64,000 bases of DNA, taken from Nitrosospira sp. Nsp2 (GTDB lineage: Bacteria > Pseudomonadota > Gammaproteobacteria > Burkholderiales > Nitrosomonadaceae). The position numbers were made by a program, and so were the translations under genes. Positions 44,686-53,363 of this stretch are shown piece after piece. The notes under the pieces were generated by a model. It saw only the letters and a list, made by a program, of their open reading frames with translations, made no database searches and was not told the DNA's origin. Location: contig NZ_QAOU01000002.1 in the NCBI RefSeq assembly GCF_003050965.1, positions 310,001 to 374,000 of the forward strand, given 5' to 3'. Position 1 is the first letter of the stretch, and each line of letters begins with the position of its first letter.

Positions 44686-44715
44686 TATACGATGTATACC
44701 TCCATACGTTGTATG
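44686..44715 (+). promoter_or_regulatory. Two 13-bp palindromes, probable TetR operator
   Basis: TATAC-gat-GTATA (44686-44698) and CATAC-gtt-GTATG (44703-44715) have perfect 5-bp arms and 3-bp centres and are 17 bp apart centre to centre. They lie just upstream of the TetR-type gene, in an AT-rich stretch, as autoregulatory TetR operators often do. They overlap an upstream in-frame ATG at 44692, which argues for the start at 44761. Confidence 0.6.
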
Positions 44716-44760
44716 CCTTTATATAAATCCTGTCTTCGGAATATCTTGAAGAATTCAAGT

Positions 44761-45357
44761 ATGGTCGCCACCGGCCGACGAGAACGCAAGCGGCAACAGA
44801 TTGCTGACCATCTGGCCGATACAGCTTGGGCCCTGTTTAAAATGCATGGGTTTGACGCAGTGACCATGGAACGCGTCGCCGACGTAGCGGACGTTGCGAA
44901 AGCGACTTTGTACAAGCACTTTCCAGTCAAGGAGGCACTGCTCAGACATCGCATCCATCGTGGATTGGCAAACGAACTCCCCACGCTGCTGGCCGACCTG
45001 GCTAAATTACCGACCGTCGTCCAACGCCTGCATGAATTCTTCCGGCACTCGGCTGAGTGGTCGGTAGCGCATCGCGACTACCTGGCTCCCTATTTACGTT
45101 TCTGCCTCGGGGAGGTAGGAATGCGAGAGACGCGGGAGCGCGAAAGCGGGCTGGATTCGGTCTTCGCTAACTTTATTTCAGCCGGCCAGCTGAGCGGTGA
45201 ATTCAGCTCGGCGCAAAACGCCGCATTGCTTGCCTATTATCTGCAATACCTTCATCTCGCGGCGCTGCTGCGCTGGCTCCACACGCCGGGACTGGACCTG
45301 AACACTGAATTCGATCGCATGCTGGAACTATTCCTGCATGGGCTGGACACCAAATAG
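44761..45357 (+). CDS. TetR/AcrR-family transcriptional regulator
   Basis: A 198-residue protein from the ATG at 44761. The N-terminal domain has the TetR helix-turn-helix: RRERKRQQIADHLADTAWALF, then GFDAVTMERVADVADVAKATLYKHFPVKEALL. The C-terminal 140 residues are helical ligand-binding and dimerisation sequence without known motif. An in-frame ATG at 44692 would start inside the operator-like palindromes, so it is less likely. The methyltransferase gene starts 20 bp downstream on the same strand, so the two are probably co-transcribed and self-regulated. The inducer is unknown. Confidence 0.85.
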   Translation: MVATGRRERKRQQIADHLADTAWALFKMHGFDAVTMERVADVADVAKATLYKHFPVKEALLRHRIHRGLANELPTLLADLAKLPTVVQRLHEFFRHSAEWSVAHRDYLAPYLRFCLGEVGMRETRERESGLDSVFANFISAGQLSGEFSSAQNAALLAYYLQYLHLAALLRWLHTPGLDLNTEFDRMLELFLHGLDTK

Positions 45358-45377
45358 TGGCTCATCACGGAGGCCTC

Positions 45378-46400
45378 ATGTCTATAAAGCCGTTCCTGAA
45401 ATTATTCAAAAATGATCAACTTTCTACGTTGACCTGCACCAGCGCATTGTTCAAAAACTTCTACAAGCTCTCTTATCTAGCCGCGGCTAAAAATAGCGGC
45501 TTGTTCGATCTTTTGTCCCACGGGCCCGTGAGTGGGCAAGAACTGGCTGGGACGTATTGCAGGGATCCAAAGGGCCGCGAGGCGCTGGAAGCCTGATTAC
45601 AATTGGGCGTTCGTCTCGGTTTCCTGGAATTGAGCCAACGAGGATACAATCTGAGGGGCCTGGCAAAGAAACTGGCGTTGCCGCAGAATGACGCGGCCTT
45701 GGCCCTGGTGCAGGAGGTGGCCGATCTTCATTACAAATTGATCTCCCGTACCCCCGAGAAACTGAGAAATGGGGAATTCTGGGGTTTGAAAGATCAGGAT
45801 GGAGAAGTGATTGCGCGGTCATCACGGGTGTTGGAAGCATTCCAGACAGGTGCCATCGATCGTACCTTTCCCGTTTCCGGCCGCGTTAGCCTGCTGGAGA
45901 TCGGCTGCGGCTCTGGCTTCTACATCAAGTATGCGGCATCAAGGAACCCATTACTTTCAGCATTGGGACTGGAATTACAGCCGCACGTCGCCGAAGTCGC
46001 CCGCCGGAATATTCGTGAGTGGGCCTTGCAGGACCGGGCCAGGATTGAAATCGGAGACATCAGGGGAAAGACTGCTGGCGAGCTTTTCGATATCGTAACG
46101 CTTTACAACAATATTTATTATTTTCCGGTTGAAGATAGAGTTACTCTCCTGCGGCAGGTGGGGAAATTCATCAAAACCGGAGGTTTTCTGCTAATGACGA
46201 CCTGCTGCCAGGGAGGGAACCTGGGGATCGAGGTGCTAAATCTATGGGGCGCGGCAACTGCAACCCGCGGGCGATTACCCGCCGTGGACGAACTAGTCCA
46301 TCAGTTGCAGGATGCGGGCTATCGGAATGTTCAGACGACGAGACTTATCCCCGGCGACACATTTTATGCTTTCAAGGCGTATTTCGCGGCCGCCACATGA
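45378..46400 (+). pseudogene. SAM-dependent methyltransferase broken by in-frame TGA
   Basis: One reading frame runs from the ATG at 45378 (SD CGGAGG) to 46400 but is cut by a TGA at 45594-45596. Before it: a winged-helix-like N-terminal domain (SYLAAAKNSGLFDLL, DPKGREALEA). After it, in the same frame: LQLGVRLGFLEL, then a methyltransferase core with motif I LLEIGCGSGFYIKYA, acidic EL in strand 2, GDIRGK and a strand 4 FDIVTLYNNIYYF. The sequence around TGA fits a lost Trp codon (TGG to TGA). The downstream part lacks its own SD. It is either a recent nonsense pseudogene, a sequencing error, or a readthrough gene. Whole length would be 340 residues. Confidence 0.75.
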
Positions 46401-46613
46401 AGTGCCGAAAACCTGGAGCGATCCGGAAATATGCCGCATCCGCCTATCGCATATCGCCTATATGGCTGCCTTCGCTCCTCAGCCTTAGCTCGCATATCCG
46501 CCCTGAGGCGCAAAAATAGGTATGGTTAAAGTAGTACAGAGCAAAGCGGGGCGCGTGGTTGTCTATATTTGTCGTAAAAGTGGTGCTGGTTTCGACGACC
46601 AATCCGCGCGGGT

Positions 46614-46628
46614 GCGACAAATTGTCGC
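46614..46628. repeat. 15-bp palindrome GCGACAA-a-TTGTCGC
   Basis: Perfect 7-bp arms around a single A. A further half-site TGTCGC follows at about 46639-46644. Operator-like, regulator unknown. Confidence 0.45.
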
Positions 46629-46752
46629 GCGGCAATATGTCGCATTCCAAAGCTGGTCCGCCGTCTCTATACTTAAGCTGCTTGTTGTTTCTGATAAGCA
46701 TGTAGTACGTGGTGTATTTTCATTCTTTTCTCCTTAGGTTCATCACCTCCTT

Positions 46753-46788
46753 GAGGTTCGTAATATCCGCCCGGATCTTACGAACCTC
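46753..46788. repeat. 36-bp near-perfect hairpin
   Basis: GAGGTTCGTAA (46753-46763) pairs with TTACGAACCTC (46778-46788), and inside, after one mismatch, ATCCG pairs with CGGAT, leaving almost no loop. A T-rich GTCTTTTCC follows on the + strand. It could be a terminator for the broken methyltransferase transcript or a protein-binding palindrome. Confidence 0.5.
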
Positions 46789-47025
46789 GTCTTTTCCAGT
46801 TAAACTTGCCTGCTTGTTGACTAATTACTCCGGGAATGTGGCAAATGCGCAGCTGAAAGTAATGAACCGCCGGATCAGCGATGTTTCCCGGGAATAGCAA
46901 AATGCCTTTATACGGAGAGCCCGATGCTCCAGAGTGAAGAACCTTGAACCAGCAACAACCTGTTGCATTCTCCCGAACCTGTTTACAGTGACAATGTCAC
47001 ACCGGTAGCAGACCGTAATACAGGT

Positions 47026-47077
47026 GCCCGCCCGCCAGCCAGCCAGCAACCAAGCCAGCCCGCCAGCAAGCCAGCCG
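47026..47077. repeat. Simple (CCAG)n-like repeat
   Basis: A tract of CCAG, CCCG and CAAG tetramers. Low-complexity sequence without a visible function. Confidence 0.5.
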
Positions 47078-47216
47078 CCTCACAGGCTAAAACCGCCCGA
47101 AAGGGGTAGAGCCGAAGCGACGACAAAGCCTGATCTGCGATTTTTGCGTGGCAACAACTGTGAAATTTTCAGGTCTTATCAGTCTTATCAATTTGGTTCC
47201 TGGCCAGGAGATACGA

Positions 47217-48287
47217 ATGAAACGCGCATCAAAGGTTGCAGCCTGCTTGCTTTTATTGCCCCTGTTAAGTGCATGCGCAGGGAAATCATTTCTAGCAAAA
47301 ACAGCTTCTGTCCCGGCTTCCGTAGCAGCTTCCGCCGACTACCCGACTGTCGAACGTCCCGTTGCGGGCTGTGCAGCCGGAGAGAATGCGTTCGAGTGCG
47401 ATCGCCGGGCGATTCTCGCAATGCCGGGCAACTACCAGGTGAGATTCAATTTCGATGAAACCGTTGTGTTAAAGCCGGGTTACACCCGCAAGGATCCCAA
47501 ACGCAGCGGCGCGTTCGAGCATGTATTGCTGGTCGAAGACACGGGTAAGCGTATCTCGCTGCAACATATCCTCGTCATGGGTGGCGGCACGATCACCAAG
47601 CATTGGCGTCAGGACTGGGTTTACGAATCACCGAAGCACTGGGTTTATGTAGGTAATCAGCGCGTCGAACCACGGCAAAGGGAAGCAGCCGCAATCCCGG
47701 GCACATGGACGCAATTGGTATACGAGGTAAATGATGCGCCGCGCTACTCCGGCAGCGGAAAATGGAACCACAGATATGGGGTTTCAACCTGGACCTCCGA
47801 ACGCGGTTGGCGGCCTTTGCCACGGCGCGAATACACCAAGCGTGACGACTACCAACTGATCAATGGGGAGAACCGGCATACCATCACGCCCCAGGGTTGG
47901 ACGCACGAGCAGGACAATACCAAAGTAATACGCAAAGAGGATGGTAAGGACGTGGTACTCGTGCGGGAATTCGGTTTCAATGAGTACCGTCGCATTGACG
48001 GTTACGACTTTAAACCCGCCTTGGACTATTGGAAATCGACTAGCGGCTTCTGGGCGGATATCCGTGCCCGCTGGGAAAGAGCACTCGCTAAAGACGGATC
48101 CTTGACGCTATCCTTGCGCACGGGCGATGAAGACTTCAACAAGGCAATACTTGAAACCGCAGATGCCTATGGCAAGGACCCCCGGCTGGATGAATACAAA
48201 ACCAAGGTTGATGAGCTTTTCCGCAAATACGTGAACGTTGGAACTCCTGCTTCTCAAACAAAGCATTCTGATAGTTCCTCTCACTGA
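47217..48287 (+). CDS. DUF6607-like lipoprotein
   Basis: A 356-residue protein; the start at 47217 has SD AGGAGATACG, while a frame reaching 47148 is less likely. The signal ends in the lipobox LLSAC, so it is an envelope lipoprotein. After a Ser/Ala-rich spacer, the conserved domain covers about 50-345: AILAMPGNYQVRFNFDETV, HILVMGGGTITKHWRQDWVYE, WTQLVYEVNDAPRYSG, NGENRHTITPQGWTHEQDN and NEYRRIDGYDF. These Trp-rich strands match the DUF6607 family, of unknown function. The C-terminus is helical and Lys-rich. It appears monocistronic, followed by a minisatellite. Confidence 0.78.
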   Translation: MKRASKVAACLLLLPLLSACAGKSFLAKTASVPASVAASADYPTVERPVAGCAAGENAFECDRRAILAMPGNYQVRFNFDETVVLKPGYTRKDPKRSGAFEHVLLVEDTGKRISLQHILVMGGGTITKHWRQDWVYESPKHWVYVGNQRVEPRQREAAAIPGTWTQLVYEVNDAPRYSGSGKWNHRYGVSTWTSERGWRPLPRREYTKRDDYQLINGENRHTITPQGWTHEQDNTKVIRKEDGKDVVLVREFGFNEYRRIDGYDFKPALDYWKSTSGFWADIRARWERALAKDGSLTLSLRTGDEDFNKAILETADAYGKDPRLDEYKTKVDELFRKYVNVGTPASQTKHSDSSSH

Positions 48288-48312
48288 AATCTGATTGGGG
48301 GTGCCACGACGG

Positions 48313-48370
48313 AGTCCTTGGTGTCCCTGGTGTCCTTGGTGTCCTTGTGTCCTTGTCCTTGTGTCCCTGG
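48313..48370. repeat. 9-bp minisatellite GTCCTTGGT-like
   Basis: GTCCTTGGT and variants (GTCCCTGGT, GTCCTTGTGT) repeat about six times between the convergent DUF6607 and PPK2 genes. Slippage-prone; no coding role on either strand. Confidence 0.65.
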
Positions 48371-48440
48371 TCCAGGCTCCGAGACCCCCCCAAAGAGACC
48401 CCCGAGGCAGGCGCGTCAAAGTGTAGGGGCGTTTTCGCGC

Positions 48441-49289
48441 TTATCTTGCAGGAAGGCCTTCCTCGATAAAGGAGGCGTCGAACGTTGCCACAATCTTCGG
48501 GTCCGGCAGAATCAGCCGCTCTTCCTTGCCCTCATACTCCAGTCGGCTGAGCATGTCCTTGATGACATTGATCCGGGTAGACGGTTTGTCATCGGCGTGG
48601 GCAATGATCCACGGCGTGATGAGGTTGTGGGTGTGCACCAGCATTTTGTCGCGCGCTAGCGTGTATTCATCCCATTTTTTCAATGCGTATTCATCAAGCG
48701 CACTGACTTTCCACTGTGCCAGGGGGTCCTTTTTGCGCCCTTCCAGGCGTTTTGCCTGCTCGGCCTTGCTGATGTCCAGGTAATACTTGAGGAGCTTGAG
48801 GCCCGAGCGGATCAGCATATGCTCGAATTCCAATACGGAACTCATGAATTCCTCATACTCATCGTTAGTACAGAAACCCATGACCCGTTCGACCCCGGCC
48901 CGGTTGTACCAGCTGCGATTAAACAGCACCAGTTCCTCCGCGGCGGGCAAATACTGAACATAGCGCTGGAAGTACCACGAACTGCGGTCCCGATCGGAAG
49001 GCTTGCCCAGGGCCACGACGCGTGTTTCACGCGGGCTCAGATGTTCAGTAATGCGTTTGATCGTCCCGTCCTTGCCAGCGGCATCCCGACCCTCGAAGAT
49101 GACCACGATCTTTTCATTGCTTTTGATTAAATGCCGCTGCAGCTTCACGAGCTCGATCTGCAGCCGGTATAGCGTTTCTTCATAGTCTTTCTTCGACATT
49201 TCGACTGCCGGCTTGCTGGTGGCTAGTTTGCCAGCCTTGCCGTTTTCTTTCTTCGTGCCGCTTTCTTTCTTGTCGCCTTTTTTGCTCAT
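48441..49289 (-). CDS. ppk2: Polyphosphate kinase 2 (PPK2)
   Basis: A 282-residue cytoplasmic enzyme of usual PPK2 length. After a Lys-rich disordered head of 30 residues come Walker A EGRDAAGKDG (about 66-75), the lid-type arginine segment SDRDRSSWYFQRYVQYLP, and Walker B-like LVLFNRSWYNRAGVERVMG. It transfers phosphate between polyphosphate and nucleoside diphosphates; GDP or ADP preference cannot be read here. Lid-region KKDPLAQWKVS is typical. It is convergent with the DUF6607 gene and has no operon partner. Confidence 0.93.
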   Translation of the reverse strand: MSKKGDKKESGTKKENGKAGKLATSKPAVEMSKKDYEETLYRLQIELVKLQRHLIKSNEKIVVIFEGRDAAGKDGTIKRITEHLSPRETRVVALGKPSDRDRSSWYFQRYVQYLPAAEELVLFNRSWYNRAGVERVMGFCTNDEYEEFMSSVLEFEHMLIRSGLKLLKYYLDISKAEQAKRLEGRKKDPLAQWKVSALDEYALKKWDEYTLARDKMLVHTHNLITPWIIAHADDKPSTRINVIKDMLSRLEYEGKEERLILPDPKIVATFDASFIEEGLPAR

Positions 49290-49739
49290 GGCCGTGGTGT
49301 CGAGTGAGTGGTTTCAACCGTGAATTATGCATTCATTACCGGCTTTCGTAAGAGGAATGGATGACTGCAACTTCAAATCCATCGGATCACGGCAGGCTAT
49401 CACATCGTAAGGCCGCTGGCTCCTATCGGACCCGTTTGGGCGCGCATCGGTCCGCGGGCAGCAGAACTCCTTCCCAGGAAGTGACACGAAGCCTCACTTC
49501 AATTGCCATCCATGGAAAGTTCATCTATACCTATATTCTACGCACTGCCGGCTCGATTGCAGCAAATCGTTTTTATCATTCAAGCGGAACAGATTGTACC
49601 AACCGGATTTGCCGGTGTTGTGTCGCGTGCCGAACAAAACACCTGAGATCGGTGAATGACCGCAGTTGTGAAATTCCTCGCCCATTACCGTTAGCGCCAC
49701 GTTCCACCAAAAGACCGAGTAAAGATCAAGGAGAAGACC
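49290..49739. other. Upstream region of the protease-like operon
   Basis: About 450 bp between divergent genes. A + frame (49361-49801) overlaps the next gene's start and has no domain or SD, so it is rejected. I see no clear promoter motif or RNA gene. Confidence 0.3.
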
Positions 49740-52253
49740 ATGACTACAGAATTGAAGCGTTTTACCGAGGCATACGCCACCATGACCGTGGCAGCGTATG
49801 AACCGCTTATTTTGCGCTGGATTTCACTCATCGGCATCCGGTTCATCTCCAACTCGGTCGCGTACCGCCTGCCAAAAGCAGCGGCTATTAAGTTCGATGG
49901 AAAAACACCATCCGCCCTCGCGCTCAGCAAGACACTCCGCAAGCCCCTCCCGGCACAGATCGATTTCGAGTTCAGGGGTCAGGAATTGCGGGTGCCGATC
50001 GATATCCATGGCCGGGCAATTCCTCCGGAAGCGATACAGAAGGTGGAGGTGCCTAATTTTCCCAATGCGGTCGCAATCGGGAAAGATGTCTACCTGAACG
50101 GGTTTTCCCTGACTGATCCCGCCCAATTATCCCGTGAGCAGGCTGCCAACCTCGGAGCCGCTGGAGCCGCTGGAGCCGCTGGAGGCGCCGGAGCTGGCGG
50201 AGCTGGCGGTGCCGGTGGGGCGGGCGCGGCAGCTGCATCAGCCCGCTTCAATTCATTCACCCAAGGGTTAAAAACCATCCCCATGGCCGTTTCGAGCCGC
50301 CTCGGCGCGAGGTCGCCAGATTTCGATTTCATCGGCACCCGGGACGTGATCCAGGAAAATCTGTTGAAAGCCGCGCAGGAGTGGGTCGCCCAGCCCGACA
50401 AAGACCTGATGCAATTGATGCTGGCCAACACCAATTTCAGGGGAACCGTTTTGCCCCATATGTGGCCGGCAGCAATCAGCATCCACGAGGCGTTATCCCC
50501 GATCGGAATCGCGCACTATTACCGGCAGCTCTACTTCAACAAGGAGGAAGGCGTGGGGCCCATCGAGGAGGCGTTCACCGTTGCCCCCCTCGAAACGCTG
50601 GAGGTGATTTACCAGACAGTACGCAAGCAGATTCATGAGGAGATTCTCGAACAGGGGCTGGAAATCGTGAGCGAGCAGGCAGTCGAAGAAAAGAACCTGG
50701 ATGAAGTATCGGACAAAGTTTCATCGATGGTGCAGCAGGATGTCTCCGCCTCGATGTCGGCGAGCGCATCCGGTGGAGTTGGGGTGTGGCAGGTGGGCGC
50801 GTCCGCATCGGCGAGCTTCGGCGTCAGCTCGCAGCGCAGCCGCGAATACTCCACTCGGCGCCTGAAAGAAGTGACCAAGCGGGCGTCGGAGCGCATCACC
50901 AAGAGCTTCAGCATCAAAACGCGGGATACAACCGAAGTCACTGAGACCACTACTACGAGGCGCGTAATCCGCAATGAAAGCCCCCAGCCGGTCAGCTATG
51001 GACTGCGGCGTGTGCTCCGGCGCGTGAGCGTAAAGGTGCAGGATCTGGGTCCGCGACTGGTGTGGCAGTTGTATCTGCGCAACCCCGGCACCGGCCTGGC
51101 GCGCAGCCGTTTCGTCCACTTCCGGGAGACAGGCCCGATCACGGTGCCGGAGATCCCGCCGGGCGTTCCGCCGCGGCCCGGGGGCGGGGTTGAGTCCGAC
51201 TCGACCTCGACCAGCATTTTGTACGATTCCAGCCGAAAGATGTACTACGTCACCATCGTGGTCAAGCCGGGCGATGACCGCGACGTGACCGGCGTGCGCA
51301 TCGACAACATCACCGATCTCGAAGGGGGCGGCAAGGATGATCTCTCTCCGGCGCCGCACAATGAATTCGACCTGGGATCGACATGGGACCCGGGCACCCG
51401 CACCTATACCGCCAAGCTTGGCGTCCTGCCCGGCGACAGCGCGCCGGTGCAGGTGAACTACAGCTACGTCTGGAAACCGTCCGAAAGCGTGATGGCCGCC
51501 TGGGAAGCGCAGCGTCAGGCCGCAGTCGCCAAGATCACCGAAGAGGCACTCCAGAAGCAGTTTGAGCAGAACAAGGCCCTCATCACTGAAAAAAGCAAGA
51601 TCAAGAGTCGTCCCGCGAATGACCTGCGGCGCGAGGAGCGCTACGAGGTCATGAACCGCATGGTGAGCTACCTGTTCGGCCGCGGCGACGATCCGAGCGA
51701 ACCCACCCCGCTGGAGATCGAGTATTTCCATCGCTACTTCGATATCGACGGCATCTTCACCTATACCCATCCGTCGTGGTGGAAACCACGATTCGCCTCC
51801 AAGACCGTGGGGCTCGAGCGTGAAGCCTATGAAATTACCGCTGAGAGCGACCCCGCGCCCCTGGGCAGCTCGCTCGGCTGGCTGATTCAACTGGATGGCG
51901 ACCGGCGGCGAAACGAGTTTCTCAATAGCCCGTGGGCACGCATCTGCGTCCCGATGCGCAGGAGCCGCGAGCGCGAGGCGATCCAGTGGCTCGCCAAGCA
52001 TATGGAAGGCGAAGTTGGCTACGACATCACCTCGGGCCCGCTTGCCGGACTGTTGACGGAAATCGAGCAGTACCGCGGCCGCGAGGACAAACTGGGCATG
52101 AATGGCGCGGATTACGTAACCGTGGAATCGACTCCGGGCGCCCCGGCCGATCCGGCGAAACCTGAAGGGGTATATCCGGTCGTGGATGAATTTGATGTCA
52201 CCGTGCCGACCGATGGATTCGTGTATGACGAGCTGAAGGTCATCATTCCGTAG
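49740..52253 (+). CDS. Large protein of unknown function with Gly/Ala linker
   Basis: An 837-residue protein with SD AAGGAGAAG. Residues 1-135 include a hydrophobic stretch at about 20-36 and a beta-rich part. Residues 139-167 are almost only Gly and Ala. Residues 170-330 are helical. Residues 335-363 (SASMSASASGGVGVWQVG...) are small alternating residues resembling a membrane hairpin of beta pore formers, followed by charged KRASERITKSF and a Thr/Glu-rich strand pair (DTTEVTETTTTRR). The rest (about 410-837) is beta-rich with a helical KITEEALQKQFEQNK region. No signal peptide, no named family. It heads an operon with the protease-like and small helical genes. Function unknown. Confidence 0.72.
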   Translation: MTTELKRFTEAYATMTVAAYEPLILRWISLIGIRFISNSVAYRLPKAAAIKFDGKTPSALALSKTLRKPLPAQIDFEFRGQELRVPIDIHGRAIPPEAIQKVEVPNFPNAVAIGKDVYLNGFSLTDPAQLSREQAANLGAAGAAGAAGGAGAGGAGGAGGAGAAAASARFNSFTQGLKTIPMAVSSRLGARSPDFDFIGTRDVIQENLLKAAQEWVAQPDKDLMQLMLANTNFRGTVLPHMWPAAISIHEALSPIGIAHYYRQLYFNKEEGVGPIEEAFTVAPLETLEVIYQTVRKQIHEEILEQGLEIVSEQAVEEKNLDEVSDKVSSMVQQDVSASMSASASGGVGVWQVGASASASFGVSSQRSREYSTRRLKEVTKRASERITKSFSIKTRDTTEVTETTTTRRVIRNESPQPVSYGLRRVLRRVSVKVQDLGPRLVWQLYLRNPGTGLARSRFVHFRETGPITVPEIPPGVPPRPGGGVESDSTSTSILYDSSRKMYYVTIVVKPGDDRDVTGVRIDNITDLEGGGKDDLSPAPHNEFDLGSTWDPGTRTYTAKLGVLPGDSAPVQVNYSYVWKPSESVMAAWEAQRQAAVAKITEEALQKQFEQNKALITEKSKIKSRPANDLRREERYEVMNRMVSYLFGRGDDPSEPTPLEIEYFHRYFDIDGIFTYTHPSWWKPRFASKTVGLEREAYEITAESDPAPLGSSLGWLIQLDGDRRRNEFLNSPWARICVPMRRSREREAIQWLAKHMEGEVGYDITSGPLAGLLTEIEQYRGREDKLGMNGADYVTVESTPGAPADPAKPEGVYPVVDEFDVTVPTDGFVYDELKVIIP
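50154..50182. repeat. Tandem GGAGCCGCT repeat inside the large gene
   Basis: Three 9-bp copies encoding Gly-Ala-Ala, continuing as GGAGCTGGC-like copies to about 50224. They produce the Gly/Ala linker and could change length by slippage without breaking the frame. Confidence 0.6.
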
Positions 52254-52390
52254 CTGATAGCTGAGCGGGCGGCGCGCAGCAGGCAGCAAAACGTCGCGCG
52301 TAGCTGAAAGCAGCTTTGAAGAGCTCTTATGGCTCATGGCAGCTCTGGCAGCTTGGATCAGCCTTGTTTGGAAAGGGATGAGGTAGGGCC

Positions 52391-53356
52391 ATGGCACAAA
52401 AGATCGTCATCGCGGAGGGCGTCGAAATCCGAGACGTGGGTCAGGGGATAGCGCTGCTTAAGTTTCTGAAAGACAAATGCGACCCGAAGAAAGGCGCGGT
52501 TTCGGCATGGACGTATCCGAAAGGCGCAAGCGCGAAAGGCGTTACACACGAAGTGGAGGTGGTGTATACCAAGGCGGAATTCGCCAAGGCGCTGGACACC
52601 GCCGATATTTTTGTGGTGTACGAGGGCCACTCACGTTACGGTCAGGGCCCGGCTTTCGCGCCGGCGGGCACGCCAAAGGTGCCGGACACGAAGACATTTC
52701 CGGTCAACCCTTGGGGAGTCCATTTTCGCATGGGCTACGACGCGACCGATACGGAATGCATAGGCGACCTCGTCCACCATTCGGTCACGCCGGCGGAATA
52801 CGACCTTACCACCTCCGGTCCCAAGGCTTTCCTGCCGGCAGCCCTGGCCACCGCTGCCGCGAACGCGAAAGCGCAGCAGAAAGCGATCAAGGCGAAGAAA
52901 ATCGCAGCCGCAGCGGCGTGCTCCACGGCTGGCGCCTGGCGCTTGTTCGATACCTGTTACGCCAAGCTCTCAACCACCACGACAGCGCGCGGCGACAAGC
53001 CTCTCAAGGGCCGGCATTTCTACAACATCCTGGCACGCAAGCCCCCCGAGTTCGAAACCTCCGTACAGGTCGGCTCAGCCCATCTCGACAAGTCATCGCT
53101 GGCGTGCAAGCTATTGTTCATGGCTTCCTGCTCCAGCCATGTACATTTCTTCAAGCCGCTGGACAACCGGCGCAAAGCCGCCAAATCAGCGTGCAAATTT
53201 TTGATGACGGGGTTCGTCTGCGCTACGACGCATGCGACCATGTTTCTGGAACAGGTGTTGATCAAGGGGCACGACCCCGTCTCCAAAAAAGGCTCAAAAG
53301 CGGTGGTTAAAGCGTTGAATGGCGTCAGTGACTCAGGCATCGTGAACATTTATTGA
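52391..53356 (+). CDS. Clan CD (caspase/gingipain-like) cysteine protease candidate
   Basis: A 321-residue protein. The best evidence is a His-Cys dyad in clan CD context: a hydrophobic strand ending in His80 (ADIFVVYEGHSRYGQGPAF) and another ending in Cys247 (LLFMASCSSHVHFF), followed by a segment (TGFVCATTHATMFLEQVL) placed like the region behind the nucleophile in caspase-fold enzymes. Residues 150-180 are an Ala/Lys-rich helix insertion. No signal peptide. It starts about 140 bp after the 837-residue gene and 7 bp before the next. I cannot name the subfamily. The neighbour could be its substrate or effector; this is inference. Confidence 0.55.
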   Translation: MAQKIVIAEGVEIRDVGQGIALLKFLKDKCDPKKGAVSAWTYPKGASAKGVTHEVEVVYTKAEFAKALDTADIFVVYEGHSRYGQGPAFAPAGTPKVPDTKTFPVNPWGVHFRMGYDATDTECIGDLVHHSVTPAEYDLTTSGPKAFLPAALATAAANAKAQQKAIKAKKIAAAAACSTAGAWRLFDTCYAKLSTTTTARGDKPLKGRHFYNILARKPPEFETSVQVGSAHLDKSSLACKLLFMASCSSHVHFFKPLDNRRKAAKSACKFLMTGFVCATTHATMFLEQVLIKGHDPVSKKGSKAVVKALNGVSDSGIVNIY

Positions 53357-53363
53357 GGTAGAA

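Larger units (their letters stand above)
46401..47216. other. Long intergenic region with palindromes
   Basis: About 815 bp between two + strand genes with no supported coding frame; the short frames at 46444-46701 (-), 46522-46737 (+) and 46709-46897 (+) lack SDs and domains. It holds a 15-bp palindrome at 46614-46628, a 36-bp near-perfect hairpin at 46753-46788, and a simple repeat at 47026-47077. It could contain a small RNA, but I cannot show one. Confidence 0.35.

Noticed and set aside
49361-49801. + strand frame before the 837-residue gene
   Set aside because: Overlaps the next gene's start, has no SD and a low-complexity product.
50721-52397. Long minus-strand frame of 558 codons
   Set aside because: Antisense to the 837-residue gene; product lacks any recognisable fold or SD.
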